DNA from: Solibacillus daqui
Lineage (GTDB): Bacteria; Bacillota; Bacilli; Bacillales_A; Planococcaceae
Length of the DNA: 64,000 bases
Assembly (NCBI RefSeq): GCF_028747805.1
Contig: NZ_CP114887.1
Coordinates: 1,357,501-1,421,500, forward strand
Direction: 5' to 3'
The notes below the pieces were generated by a model, which worked only from the letters and a program-made list of their open reading frames with translations, was not told the DNA's origin and did no database searches. Below, one piece after another: positions 9,060 to 18,286 of the stretch (the first letter of the stretch is position 1; every line of letters begins with the position of its first letter). Position numbers and translations under genes: made by a program.

Positions 9060-10424
9060 TTAGTACACGCCTTCAACAAGCATACCGTTCGCTACTTTAA
9101 TAAAGCCTGCAATGTTAGAGCCTACTACTAGGTTACCTTCATAGCCATATTTTTTTGCTGCTTCTGAACTTTCAGTGAAAATTGATTTCATAATATCGTG
9201 TAATTTTGAATCAACTTCTTGGAATGACCAGTACGTACGGCTAGAGTTTTGTGCCATTTCTAATGCCGATACTGCAACGCCACCAGCATTTGCTGCTTTT
9301 GCAGGTCCGAATAATACACCGTTATCTATGAATTCATTAATTGCTTCTAAGTTCGAAGGCATGTTTGCACCTTCTGCAACGACTTTTACACCGTTTGCGA
9401 TTAATGTACGTGCTTGCTCGCCGTTAATTTCGTTTTGAGTTGCGCAAGGTAGGGCAATGTCACATGGAATTGTCCAAATACCATCGCATCCTGCTGTAAA
9501 TACAGCGTTAGGTCGGTATGTTACATATTCACTAATACGATTGCCTTCTACTTCTTTTAATCGTTTTACAATTTTTAAATCAATGCCTTCAGCGTCGTAA
9601 ATATATCCTGAAGAGTCAGAGCAAGCGACTACTTTAGCTCCAAAATGTTGTGCTTTTTCGATTGCATAAATTGCAACGTTACCTGAACCAGAAACAACTA
9701 CTTTTTTGTTTAAAAATGTGTCACTTGCCTCACGTAACATTTCGCTTACGAAGTATATTAAACCATAGCCAGTTGCTTCTGTACGAGCTAATGAACCACC
9801 GTAACCCGGTTTTTTACCAGTTAACACACCTGCTTCGTATGCACCGCGAATACGCTTGTATTGACCCCATAAGTAACCAACCTCACGAGCACCTACACCG
9901 ATATCACCTGCTGGAACATCGACATCTGGACCAACATAACGGTATAATTCTGTCATGAATGCTTGGCAGAAGCGCATAATTTCTGCATCTGATTTCCCTT
10001 TTGGATCGAAGTCAGAACCACCTTTACCACCACCAATAGCTTGACCAGTTAATGCATTTTTGAAAATTTGTTCAAACGCTAAAAACTTCATAATTGATTC
10101 GTTTACAGTAGGGTGGAAGCGTAGGCCTCCTTTATATGGCCCGATTACATTATTGTATTGTACACGGTAACCACGGTTTACTTGTACATCGTTGTTATCA
10201 TCTTGCCAAGCAACGCGGAACGAAACGATACGGTCAGGTTCTACGATACGTTCTAAAATATTATGCTTGATATATTCAGGATGTTGTTCGAATACAGGAA
10301 CTAATGAAAGGAAAATTTCTTCCGCAGCTTGTAAGAATTCTGGTTGGTGAGCGTTCTTTGTTTGTAATTTTGAGAATACGTTATCAACGTATTGTTTTGC
10401 ATTATTAAGCAATGCTGTTGTCAT
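9060..10424 (-). CDS. gdhA: NADP-type glutamate dehydrogenase
   Basis: 454 residues, the length of the hexameric NADP-dependent enzymes (GdhA), longer than the RocG/GudB type. Visible blocks are RVQYNNVIGPYKGGLRFHPTV, the glycine-rich substrate loop GGGKGGSDFDPKGKSD with the catalytic lysine, DVDVPAGDIGVGARE, and the Rossmann motif VVSGSGNVAIYA. It makes glutamate from 2-oxoglutarate and ammonium. GGGGG sits eight bases before ATG 10424. It converges with the usp gene; no operon partner. Confidence 0.93.
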   Translation of the reverse strand: MTTALLNNAKQYVDNVFSKLQTKNAHQPEFLQAAEEIFLSLVPVFEQHPEYIKHNILERIVEPDRIVSFRVAWQDDNNDVQVNRGYRVQYNNVIGPYKGGLRFHPTVNESIMKFLAFEQIFKNALTGQAIGGGKGGSDFDPKGKSDAEIMRFCQAFMTELYRYVGPDVDVPAGDIGVGAREVGYLWGQYKRIRGAYEAGVLTGKKPGYGGSLARTEATGYGLIYFVSEMLREASDTFLNKKVVVSGSGNVAIYAIEKAQHFGAKVVACSDSSGYIYDAEGIDLKIVKRLKEVEGNRISEYVTYRPNAVFTAGCDGIWTIPCDIALPCATQNEINGEQARTLIANGVKVVAEGANMPSNLEAINEFIDNGVLFGPAKAANAGGVAVSALEMAQNSSRTYWSFQEVDSKLHDIMKSIFTESSEAAKKYGYEGNLVVGSNIAGFIKVANGMLVEGVY

Positions 10425-10586
10425 TTTGTAACCCCCAAATTTGTTAATAGCTATACATTAGTATGAATTATCTCGCAATTCAATTTAATTTTATATGACA
10501 TACGCTTGTAAAATTGATGTGAGAAAGGGAAAACGTTTTCATAAAGTTATATCGAAATAATAAAAATTACTTAATTTCAGAAGGGA

Positions 10587-11063
10587 TTGATATTTATTTT
10601 AAAGCTGTTAATTGATGCGGATTCCTGCCCAGTTGTTGATTTGGCGCTGTTTGTTTCATCTCAATTTGAGATAATACCCATCTTATTCTGCGATACGTCT
10701 CATCGCATTGAGCGAGAAAATGTAAAAACTATTATTGTCGACAAAGGACCAGATTCGGTCGACTTTAAGCTCGTAAGTGAGCTTAAACGAGGAGATATTG
10801 TCATTACAGGAGATTATGGACTTGCTGCTATGTGTTTGGCAAAAGGTGGAATTGTCCTGACACATAACGGAAAAGAACTGACGTCTGACAATATAGATCA
10901 GCTGTTGGCATTTCGTTATGAAAATGCGAAAATAAGACGTGCAGGAGGTCGCACAAAGGGACCTAAAAAGCGTACTGAAGAAAACAATTTGGCGTTTGAA
11001 ATGAAATTTCGACAAATTTGTGAACGTGCGATTTTGCAGAAGGAGGAGAACAACCATGGGTGA
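10587..11063 (+). CDS. YaiI/YqxD-family (UPF0178) protein
   Basis: 158 residues matching the DUF188 family: LLIDADSCPV at the N terminus, GDIVITGDYGLA in the middle and RRAGGRTKGPKKRTEENN near the end. The fold resembles PIN-like nucleases, but the function is not established. The start is uncertain: TTG 10587 is the only usual start codon, yet the GAAGGG site ends one base before it. An ATT ten bases after that site would be better spaced. It overlaps dsdA by eight bases, so the two are translationally coupled. Confidence 0.75.
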   Translation: MIFILKLLIDADSCPVVDLALFVSSQFEIIPILFCDTSHRIERENVKTIIVDKGPDSVDFKLVSELKRGDIVITGDYGLAAMCLAKGGIVLTHNGKELTSDNIDQLLAFRYENAKIRRAGGRTKGPKKRTEENNLAFEMKFRQICERAILQKEENNHG

Positions 11064-12384
11064 ACAGAAAATCGATGTAAACGCTTTAACAGCAAGCTTT
11101 CCATTAATTGAAAAGCTGCAAATGCAACAATATGTATTTTGGATAAATGAGCAGTTAAATAAAGAAAAGCCAACGATTTCATCTATTTCTATGGAAATGA
11201 TTCGGGAAGCAGAGCAAAAATTGCAACGCTTTTCTTCATATATAAAAGAAGCGTTTCCGATTACAAAGTTTTCTAACGGTCTGATTGAATCGGAATTAAA
11301 GGAAATTCCATATATGAAAAAGTTAATCGAAGGTCGCCGTGGATTTGCAATTCCAGGGACACTCATGTTGAAATGTGACCATGCTTTACCTATTGCTGGT
11401 TCTATTAAAGCACGTGGGGGCATTTATGAGGTATTAAGTTACGCCGAAAAGCTAGCACTTGAAGCTGGACTTATCTCAAAATCAGATGATTATGCCAAAT
11501 TTGCAACAGATGATATGCGCGCGTTTTTTAACCAATACAAAATTGCTGTTGGATCGACAGGGAATTTAGGGTTAAGTATTGGGATGATCAGTGCTAGATT
11601 AGGCTTTCAAGTAACGGTGCATATGAGCGTCGAGGCTAAACAATGGAAAAAGGATTTATTGCGTAAAAACGGTGTTGAAGTTATTGAACATAAAACTGAT
11701 TATACAGAAGCAGTGCGTCAAGGTCGAATCTCAGCTGAAAAGGATAACACATGCCACTTTGTCGATGATGAAAATTCAGTTGATTTATTTTTAGGCTATG
11801 CTGTAGCTGGACTTCGTTTACAGGAACAGTTAAAGCAAGCGAAAGTAAAAGTTGACGCAGATCATCCATTATTTGTGTATTTACCTTGTGGTGTTGGTGG
11901 TGGCCCTGGTGGTGTCGCATATAGTTTGAAGCAAATTTACGGTAAGAATGTCCATATTTTCTTTGGTGAGCCAATGCAGTCACCTTGTATGCTATTAGGG
12001 ATGATGACAGGTTTACATGATGAAATAAGTGTTGGGGATATTGGTTTAACCAATCAAACAGAGGCTGACGGATTAGCAGTTGGTCGCCCCTCACGCTTTG
12101 TAGGGACAGTAATGGAATCCGTAATTAGTGGATGCTATACTGTGGACGATAGCTTTTTGTTTAGAAGTTTAAAAGGGATGTTCGAAACAGAAAATATTTT
12201 TATGGAGCCATCTGCACATGCGGGGGTTTATGGACCAATCGAATTAATGATGCAAGGTGTTACGTATTTAGAGAAACATAATTTACAACAAAAGCTAGAT
12301 AGCGCAACGCACATTATTTGGTCTACTGGTGGTGACTTGGTGCCAGAAGAACTACGTCAGCAGTATTTACAGACAGAGATTTAG
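11056..12384 (+). CDS. dsdA: D-serine dehydratase (D-serine ammonia-lyase)
   Basis: 442 residues, the DsdA length. PLP-dependent fold type II: the Schiff-base lysine lies in PIAGSIKARGG, SVGSTGNLGLSIG binds substrate, and the glycine-rich phosphate loop is LPCGVGGGPGG. It converts D-serine to pyruvate and ammonia, detoxifying and recycling wall-derived D-serine. AGGAGG is nine bases before ATG 11056, which lies within the last codons of the upstream YaiI-family gene. No DsdC/DsdX partner is seen, unlike in enteric bacteria. Confidence 0.92.
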   Translation: MGEQKIDVNALTASFPLIEKLQMQQYVFWINEQLNKEKPTISSISMEMIREAEQKLQRFSSYIKEAFPITKFSNGLIESELKEIPYMKKLIEGRRGFAIPGTLMLKCDHALPIAGSIKARGGIYEVLSYAEKLALEAGLISKSDDYAKFATDDMRAFFNQYKIAVGSTGNLGLSIGMISARLGFQVTVHMSVEAKQWKKDLLRKNGVEVIEHKTDYTEAVRQGRISAEKDNTCHFVDDENSVDLFLGYAVAGLRLQEQLKQAKVKVDADHPLFVYLPCGVGGGPGGVAYSLKQIYGKNVHIFFGEPMQSPCMLLGMMTGLHDEISVGDIGLTNQTEADGLAVGRPSRFVGTVMESVISGCYTVDDSFLFRSLKGMFETENIFMEPSAHAGVYGPIELMMQGVTYLEKHNLQQKLDSATHIIWSTGGDLVPEELRQQYLQTEI

Positions 12385-12398
12385 AGGGGAAGACAGCT

Positions 12399-12749
12399 GT
12401 GTTAATTTTTATCGTCATTGTAGCGTTATTTGCGGCAGGGATGCTAGATTTAAAGCTACGCAAGAAATTTAATATCGAAAAGAACCAAAAATTTATGGAT
12501 CAGTATGTGGGCGTTTGGCATTTGTTTTTAGAAGTGTTCCTATGCTTTATGTTCCTATCATTTGTAACCGTAAATCTATTTGATCAGAAAACAGTCTACG
12601 CATTGTTGATGGCATTCATCATGCTGTTATTTATGATTCGTGGATTCTTTGAATTTTTATTTAGACGTGATAAGCGTCGTCATGTTATCTCATTTACATA
12701 CGTTGCGCTTTGTGCGGTATGTAGTGTAGCGATTGCGTTGTTTATGTAA
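12399..12749 (+). CDS. Small four-helix membrane protein, DUF4181-like
   Basis: 116 residues with four membrane segments, starting with LIFIVIVALFAAGML and ending in VALCAVCSVAIALFM. Between helices one and two is KLRKKFNIEKNQKFMDQYVG, as in the DUF4181 proteins of bacilli. Start GTG 12399 has AGGGGA eight bases upstream. It follows dsdA by 14 bases, so probably forms the end of the YaiI-dsdA transcript. Function unknown. Confidence 0.65.
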   Translation: MLIFIVIVALFAAGMLDLKLRKKFNIEKNQKFMDQYVGVWHLFLEVFLCFMFLSFVTVNLFDQKTVYALLMAFIMLLFMIRGFFEFLFRRDKRRHVISFTYVALCAVCSVAIALFM

Positions 12750-12751
12750 TG

Positions 12752-12803
12752 AAAACAAGGTGTGCCACTTACGAAATCACGTAAGCGACACACCTTGTTT
12801 TTT
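12752..12803. terminator. Bidirectional terminator
   Basis: AAAACAAGGTGTG and CACACCTTGTTTT form the outer stem and CTTACG/CGTAAG the inner stem, followed by a T-run. It separates converging genes. Confidence 0.8.
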
Positions 12804-13624
12804 TAATCCTGTTGTACTTCTTCCACAGTTGCTTCTACTTCGGCACGTGACATTTTTTCACGGCCATCACGCATTGCTTGTAGCGTTTTATGGGCTAATG
12901 CGAGTGGGAGTTTGCAGAACAACTTAATGGAACGTTTGTCTAAATCTTTCATGTAAAGGTCGGCTTTTTCTAAGTTTTCCTCGGCGTAAGCAAACAGCTC
13001 GGCGCGAGTCCAGTCATCAGGTACAAAGCTTACACCACGCTCGTCTAAATCTTCTTGCTCATTACGTAAAATATTCACTGCCTGTAAGCCACGGCCATAA
13101 CCAATTGCAAGCTCGCGGTCTGTTTTTGTGCCTGCGCTCCATTCCCAAAGGTCAGAAAGCATGACACCTACTAAGCCGGCTACGTAATATGTATAGTCGT
13201 CTAAATCTTCCTTCGTATGCACTTGCCAGTTTGCGAGTGCCCATTTAGCCATACCCTCAGCCATTTCGCTCGTTGCTGACATGACGATTGTACGCGCATC
13301 TTGTGGACATACTTCCAACCAGTCTGCTAAACGTGTTGTTACCTCAGGCATTTTATCTGATACAGGCGCTAATGCCTCGATGTAAGCCGTGTTATCGAAT
13401 GTAGGGGCTTTTAAAATCGCTGCTACTCTTAATAAGGTTGTGTTTTTTATTTCATTTGAAACGTCTTCGTGGTCTTCAATTTCATCAATAGCACGCATAG
13501 CTAAATAGGCGGCTGCGACCGTTAGTTTTAATTCTTTATCTAAAAAGGTAATTGGGATATAAAATGTACGGCTCGTTTCTTTTAATACGCGCATCGCATC
13601 TTTTTGTAATTGTTTGATTGTCAT
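12803..13624 (-). CDS. Squalene/phytoene synthase family protein
   Basis: 273 residues with the trans-isoprenyl head-to-head synthase fold. The first acidic motif reads AMRAIDEIEDHED and the second GLQAVNILRNEQEDLDERGVSFVP, both recognisable but not the strict DxxxD pair of squalene synthase. Some Bacillus relatives (YisP type) are farnesyl diphosphate phosphatases rather than synthases, so the product is open: C30 dehydrosqualene-type, squalene or farnesol. No desaturase or other carotenoid gene is close. Start ATG 13624 has GGAGG nine bases upstream. Confidence 0.78.
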   Translation of the reverse strand: MTIKQLQKDAMRVLKETSRTFYIPITFLDKELKLTVAAAYLAMRAIDEIEDHEDVSNEIKNTTLLRVAAILKAPTFDNTAYIEALAPVSDKMPEVTTRLADWLEVCPQDARTIVMSATSEMAEGMAKWALANWQVHTKEDLDDYTYYVAGLVGVMLSDLWEWSAGTKTDRELAIGYGRGLQAVNILRNEQEDLDERGVSFVPDDWTRAELFAYAEENLEKADLYMKDLDKRSIKLFCKLPLALAHKTLQAMRDGREKMSRAEVEATVEEVQQD

Positions 13625-13830
13625 ACGAAGCATCCTCCAATATCTATTGCATCCATCTATTATCGTAACGCAAATTGACAAAAAGTGAAAATAAAAGTTC
13701 TGTTAATGTTTCTGCTAGTGGTGAAGTGTGGATATTTATCTGTATTTGAGTGTCTAATTTTTAAAATCATATGGAATTTTGTTATATATTATAGAAGATT
13801 ATTGTAATATAGATGGGAGGAGTGAGGGAA

Positions 13831-14463
13831 TTGAAATTTTTACAATTTATTGTGGTTGGCGCAATAATTGGACTGGTTGTTGGGATGTTGAACTTACCGT
13901 CATATACCATCGCGATCGCAGCAGTAGTACTTTTTATTGGGATAATGGGGAACTTTTTTTACGTTACCATGTATACGAAAAATCTAAAGAAGATAGAAAA
14001 GGTTATTAAGAGCAATCGTAAAAATCCAATATATCGTAGTTTGCAGCTATTAGCTGAAGGTACAGATGAGGAATTTGAGGAAAGCTTAGAGGTCATATTA
14101 AAAAAATATAAAAATACAAAATACGAGGGGACATATGGTGCACTGCTTGCGATGATGCGGGGAGATTTTGAGCAAGCACATCGTTACAATGAACGCCTAT
14201 TACATAAAGAAGTTGGGCAATATACAAATTATATTATTGATATTGTATCAGGAAAAGAAATTGAAGACGTTCCTGCATTTAAACAGAGCTGGATGAACTC
14301 GAGTATTGAAGCACATAAAGCGTTTATGAGTCATGACGTACATGCCTTTGAAGATTTTTCAAAACAAGCAACGGAGCAAGCAAAAGGTATACAATATTAT
14401 GGGAATTATTATACGTTTAAGCGGATGCGGAATAAACTATCAGAAGAGTTTCAAACACAATAG
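13831..14463 (+). CDS. Unknown two-helix membrane protein with soluble C-terminal domain
   Basis: 210 residues. Two membrane helices occupy about residues 1-45 (LQFIVVGAIIGLVVGML and IAIAAVVLFIGIMGNFF). A charged helical cytoplasmic domain of about 160 residues follows, with repeated aromatic/alanine helices (YGALLAMMRGDFEQAHRYNERLL) resembling a TPR hairpin. TTG 13831 is preferred as start because GGGAGG lies ten bases upstream; ATG 13813 overlaps that site. I do not recognise a named family. Confidence 0.6.
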   Translation: MKFLQFIVVGAIIGLVVGMLNLPSYTIAIAAVVLFIGIMGNFFYVTMYTKNLKKIEKVIKSNRKNPIYRSLQLLAEGTDEEFEESLEVILKKYKNTKYEGTYGALLAMMRGDFEQAHRYNERLLHKEVGQYTNYIIDIVSGKEIEDVPAFKQSWMNSSIEAHKAFMSHDVHAFEDFSKQATEQAKGIQYYGNYYTFKRMRNKLSEEFQTQ

Positions 14464-14493
14464 AAAAAAGGCGTATTTATTTTAAATGGTAAG

Positions 14494-14538
14494 ACAGGCT
14501 TAACTTATTGCAACAGCAATATGTATGCCTGTTTTTTT
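14494..14538 (+). terminator. Composite terminator hairpin
   Basis: ACAGGC/GCCTGT forms the outer stem and ATTGC/GCAAT a nested hairpin (loop AACA), followed by TTTTTTT. Terminates the unknown membrane protein gene. Confidence 0.65.
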
Positions 14539-14741
14539 ATGGATTTAACATGTGTACAATTGCTAATGAAATATGATTATTTTGAATGATTGTCGTTTTT
14601 GTGATGATTTGTATGTTTTGTCTAGCGTTTAGTTTACGGAAGCAAGAACTAAACGGCTAAATAGCTTTTGAATACCGAGTGAGTGTATGAAAACTTCTTC
14701 TTTTGGGAGAGGGCTTTCATACACTTTTTTATTAATTAACT

Positions 14742-15131
14742 TCACATACTCGAAATAATTTTTGCGAATATATAAAAACTGCCATTTATTAAGCAAATGA
14801 TTAATGCTGAAAATGCATAGGATCTACTGTTTTTAAATTCGTAAATAAAGGTGATTACACCGAGAGTTAATAAACAAATCCAGCTACTATCCCACAAGAT
14901 ACTTGCTAATTTGTCAGGGAAAAGCGTGTAAACGCCAGTTAAAAAACAGGTCCAAATAACAACGGTTGAATTGAAAAAAATGTAACTTAATTTAGATGCC
15001 TTTACTGTATTTCCTTTAAAGAAGTAAAGCATGGCAACAATACAAATGCTTATGAAAACAACGATTAGAAATATAAGTGGAAAACGTTCCCTCCAGTATT
15101 TAGCCAATGAATTTCGCGAACCATGCAACAT
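14742..15131 (-). CDS. Four-helix membrane protein overlapping amj
   Basis: About 129 residues with four predicted helices (PLIFLIVVFISICIVAMLYF, a central TVVIWTCFLTGVYTL, ICLLTLGVITFIYEF and the C-terminal one). Its 5' end overlaps the last codons of the Amj gene; candidate starts are ATG 15131 or a TTG overlapping the amj stop, and none has a good ribosome site, so coupling to amj translation is likely. I do not recognise a family. The arrangement suggests a partner of the flippase. Confidence 0.55.
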   Translation of the reverse strand: MLHGSRNSLAKYWRERFPLIFLIVVFISICIVAMLYFFKGNTVKASKLSYIFFNSTVVIWTCFLTGVYTLFPDKLASILWDSSWICLLTLGVITFIYEFKNSRSYAFSALIICLINGSFYIFAKIISSM

Positions 15132-15915
15132 AATGTGAAGCGGGAATAAATAGTATTTGGGCAAATAGTGTACCTAAAAATCTTGAGCTTATCATCATGA
15201 TGGAAGCCTTTTTTAAATGTACATAGCTTCCTCGATTATTAATGACTGCATCTGAAAGAAGAGAAATTTTTGGATCGATGAAAACAATCAATAAAATCGT
15301 TCCAATACCGTTTATTAGCCCAGAAGCCATAATGGCTGTTGTTTTATATTCAGGTACTAATAAGCTTGCATATAATGCGGAAAACACACCGGTTGTATAA
15401 ACTGCTGTCACGATAACGTTAATTAGAAATAACTTTTTTGGTACATCTTTTAATCCGATGCCTCGTAAATATGAAAAACGAGGCTTACGAATATGTCCCA
15501 CTGCACGACGTAGATATTCGAATGATAGGCCTTTTTTGAATAAGGCGGGAATAGACCCACGTTCTGCGACTAAATGAATAATGGCTCTAGAAAAGATCGC
15601 GACAAATGTAGGGAGTAGTAGCATTCCTATTAAAGTGCCTAATGAAGCAGAGCCCAAAATAAAACGAAATTGATTTTCTACAAATTGAAGTGTGTTTTCA
15701 GGAGGGGCGTTATCGATTAAACTCCCTGTAAAAGGTTGCTGCATCATGTTTGATAATCTTGAAACCATCACCATAATATTGAAAAGTGATAATGCAGTTG
15801 CTAATAAACGTGCACGCGCTCCAGATAATCGAACAGCATAAGCCAAAGTTTCGATTGAATGGATAATCAAAATAAATAAAGCAATAATAATAACCTTTCC
15901 TGTTATCAGTTCCAT
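15100..15915 (-). CDS. amj: Lipid II flippase, Amj family
   Basis: 271 residues with about six membrane spans. The sequence matches the DUF2837/YdaH family: an N-terminal helix with IHSIETLAYAVRLSGARARLLATALSLFN, then FVENQFRFILGSASLGTLIGMLLLPTF. Amj is the alternate to MurJ and moves lipid-linked peptidoglycan precursors across the membrane; in B. subtilis it is induced by envelope stress through SigM. ATG 15915 is preferred over TTG 15924. It heads a two-gene unit with the small membrane protein. Confidence 0.82.
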   Translation of the reverse strand: MELITGKVIIIALFILIIHSIETLAYAVRLSGARARLLATALSLFNIMVMVSRLSNMMQQPFTGSLIDNAPPENTLQFVENQFRFILGSASLGTLIGMLLLPTFVAIFSRAIIHLVAERGSIPALFKKGLSFEYLRRAVGHIRKPRFSYLRGIGLKDVPKKLFLINVIVTAVYTTGVFSALYASLLVPEYKTTAIMASGLINGIGTILLIVFIDPKISLLSDAVINNRGSYVHLKKASIMMISSRFLGTLFAQILFIPASHYVAWFAKFIG

Positions 15916-16050
15916 TTTACACAAACTCCCAAATTTTATTTTGTGATTTGACGTTTTCAGTGGGGATTAGTTTCTCGTGATTTTAGGATAGTTGTCTAAT
16001 TAGCTTTATACTCAAAATGCACTGGTTAATAATGTGATTTCAAAAAAATG

Positions 16051-16100
16051 TTGAAACTGACAACCCTGTCACTTTATAATAGTGACAAGGTTGTCAGTTT
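16051..16100 (+). promoter_or_regulatory. Promoter covered by a 47-bp palindromic operator (MFS-TetR)
   Basis: TTGAAA (16051-16056), an 18-base spacer and TATAAT (16075-16080) form a good promoter. A palindrome with 20-base arms spans it: 16054-16073 and 16081-16100 are complementary at 19 of 20 positions, centred on the -10 hexamer. The half-site cores are ACTGACAACC and TGTCACT. The placement fits steric repression by the TetR domain encoded just downstream. Confidence 0.8.
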
Positions 16101-16129
16101 TTGATTTTTATTATGAAATGGGGGACATA

Positions 16130-17992
16130 ATGATGACTAGTGTTACTTATTCAAAGCATCTGTATAAAAATAAGCCTTTTTTGTTTTTAATTGCTTCTCA
16201 AATTGTTTCGGCTATTGGTAATTGGTTGGATCTTTTAGCCATTATGACTTTGGTTGCTGTAAAGTGGAATGCTTCACCCTTGGCGGTGTCTGGTGTCATG
16301 CTAGTGTTTGTAGGTCCTATGGTTTTGTTTGGTCCGATTAGTGGGGTGCTAAGTGATCGTATTGAAAGACGATTCATCATGGTGCTATCTGATTTAGTGT
16401 GCTTGGTTCTCGTTCTAGGGGTAGCTTTTTCAACAGAGTTATGGCAAGTATATGTTTTGTTGTTTTTGAAAAGTTCATTTGTTGCATTATTTATTCCCGC
16501 AAAAAATGGTAAATTAAAAGAAATCGTAGAAGAAGACCAAATTCAAACTGCAATGGGAATTAGCGCAATGATTGATAATGGGGCAAAAATTATTGGCCCC
16601 GTACTTAGTGGAATGGTTGTTGCTACGTTAGGCATTCAATTGGCATTTTATATTGATGCGCTTACGTTTGCTTTGTCAGCCCTATTATTACTGGGTGTCC
16701 CAAAGTATGATCGTAATGTTGTAGCAAAAGAAACCGAACAGAAGAGGTTAATGATATTTTCAAATTTACTAGTAGAGATGAAAGAAGGTTTTACTTTCCT
16801 TAAAGGGATTCCTGTTATTTTAGTTAGTTTGATTATTAGCACATTACTGCTTCTTGTTTTACAAATTGCCGATACACAATTTATGGTCCTTTTAAGGGAG
16901 ATCTTTAAAGATCCAGTAACCGTTGCGGGCTATAGCATGGCAGCTAGCGGTGGAGGAATGTTTATAGCATCCGCTATTTTTACAAAAAAACAGATTCATT
17001 CGACGCTGAATTGTATGTTTTTTGGAGCTTTTGGCCTTGGAATTTCATTAATAGCAGTTGCTGCTATGTCGCATCTTTCCACTACATTTCTTACAATTGC
17101 CTATCCAATGGTATTTTTTTTAGCCGGCTTTTCATTTGGTTCGGCGATTATTCCTTTAAATATCCTTGCACAAAAAAGTACTCCAGTTGATAAAACTGGG
17201 CGTGTATTCGGAATAATCAACAGTATGACAACACTTGGGACATTCATTGGAATGGTTTTAGGTGGAATTCTGTCCGAATTGTTTGGTGTTGTAATGACAT
17301 TCATTGTGTCAGGTACATCCTTGGTTGTGGTGAGCTTGCTAACCATTATTATTAAATCTCTATCGAAAGAAGGTATCGAAATGTCACCTAAAGTTTCGCA
17401 ACAATATAAAGAAAATCGCAAACATGAAATATTGAGGGCTGCAGAAACTGTATTCTGTCAAAAGGGGTTCGAACCGACAACTATGAAAGACGTTGTTGAA
17501 TTGTCAGGGATGAGCCGGGGCGGAGTATATCAATATTTTTCTAGTACAGAAGAAATGTTGAAGAGCATCCTGGCAGAAAGAGACGAACAGTTTGAAAAGA
17601 AAATTCATGATTTTATCGAAAGTAATCAACCTGTTTGGGAAACGGTAGAGTCTATATTAGATGCGTATAATAAAGAAACATTCCATAAAATTAGTGCCGT
17701 TACTTATGAATATTTTGTAACGGGATGGCGTAGTGAAGGAATGGAGCGTATTCCTTATTTGTTAACACGCTTCAATCGGGCAAGGGAGAATCTTATTAAA
17801 CTGCTTGAAAAAGGAGTGGAAACAGGAGAATTTGATCCGATACAGCCACTTCATACGATTGCTACCTTTATAATCAATGTTACTGACGGCATCTTATTAC
17901 AAACACTTCTCGCTGGAAATAAGGAAGCGGACACAGAAGGACAGATAGAAGCTTTAAAAATATATCTGAAAACAGTATTACAAATAAACTAG
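16130..17992 (+). CDS. MFS efflux transporter fused to a TetR-family repressor
   Basis: A single 620-residue frame. Residues 1 to about 410 are a 12-helix major facilitator: KPFLFLIASQIVSAIGNWLDL, motif-A-like GPISGVLSDRIERRF, then matched halves ending in VVSLLTIIIKSL. From residue 418 begins MSPKVSQQYKENRKHEIL, the start of a complete TetR repressor with HTH DVVELSGMSRGGVYQYF. ATG 17381 at this junction has AAGAAGG seven bases upstream, so the repressor may also be made alone. The palindrome over the promoter implies autoregulation by the exported drug. Start ATG 16130 (or 16133) follows GGGGGA. Substrate unknown. Confidence 0.85.
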   Translation: MMTSVTYSKHLYKNKPFLFLIASQIVSAIGNWLDLLAIMTLVAVKWNASPLAVSGVMLVFVGPMVLFGPISGVLSDRIERRFIMVLSDLVCLVLVLGVAFSTELWQVYVLLFLKSSFVALFIPAKNGKLKEIVEEDQIQTAMGISAMIDNGAKIIGPVLSGMVVATLGIQLAFYIDALTFALSALLLLGVPKYDRNVVAKETEQKRLMIFSNLLVEMKEGFTFLKGIPVILVSLIISTLLLLVLQIADTQFMVLLREIFKDPVTVAGYSMAASGGGMFIASAIFTKKQIHSTLNCMFFGAFGLGISLIAVAAMSHLSTTFLTIAYPMVFFLAGFSFGSAIIPLNILAQKSTPVDKTGRVFGIINSMTTLGTFIGMVLGGILSELFGVVMTFIVSGTSLVVVSLLTIIIKSLSKEGIEMSPKVSQQYKENRKHEILRAAETVFCQKGFEPTTMKDVVELSGMSRGGVYQYFSSTEEMLKSILAERDEQFEKKIHDFIESNQPVWETVESILDAYNKETFHKISAVTYEYFVTGWRSEGMERIPYLLTRFNRARENLIKLLEKGVETGEFDPIQPLHTIATFIINVTDGILLQTLLAGNKEADTEGQIEALKIYLKTVLQIN

Positions 17993-18037
17993 TTACTTAT
18001 AAATGATTCCTTTATTAAATAAATTTAAATTACCCTT

Positions 18038-18120
18038 AAGACCAATCTGTATTGAACTCCACCTTAATTGTTAGGGCATGTTATTTTAAGGTTAAATCAT
18101 TCACGGAAATTGGTCTTTTT
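18038..18120 (+). terminator. Terminator with nested hairpin
   Basis: AAGACCAAT (18038-18046) pairs with ATTGGTCTT (18109-18117), followed by TTTT. ACCTTAA/TTAAGGT (18061-18067, 18086-18092) forms an inner hairpin. Ends the MFS-TetR transcript. Confidence 0.6.
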
Positions 18121-18173
18121 GTATTTCAGAATATCTAATGAATAGATACCCTAAAAAACTTCTTACTATTACC

Positions 18174-18202
18174 TTACAATTTATGTAATTATGGTGTATA
18201 TT
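18174..18202 (+). promoter_or_regulatory. Promoter of the leader-controlled MFS gene
   Basis: TTACAA (18174-18179), 17 bases, then TATATT (18197-18202) preceded by TG. It lies 31 bases before the leader peptide start. Confidence 0.5.
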
Positions 18203-18232
18203 TTACTAATCAAATTAAAAGGAGAGAGGAAT

Positions 18233-18286
18233 ATGTTAGTCATTACTTTATCAATCACAAACGAATCGGAGGGTATGTTGAACTAA
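18233..18286 (+). CDS. 17-residue leader peptide of the MFS gene
   Basis: ATG 18233 with AAAGGAGAGAGG upstream encodes MLVITLSITNESEGMLN and stops 68 bases before the MFS start. Its 3' part contains the first arm of a three-segment competing structure. Size, strong ribosome site and position match leader peptides of translationally attenuated resistance genes. I do not recognise the peptide itself. Confidence 0.7.
   Translation: MLVITLSITNESEGMLN

Noticed and set aside
10683..11423. Long minus-strand frame opposite the YaiI-like and dsdA genes
   Set aside because: It has no ribosome site and a low-complexity serine/cysteine-rich translation, while the plus-strand frames encode clear families.
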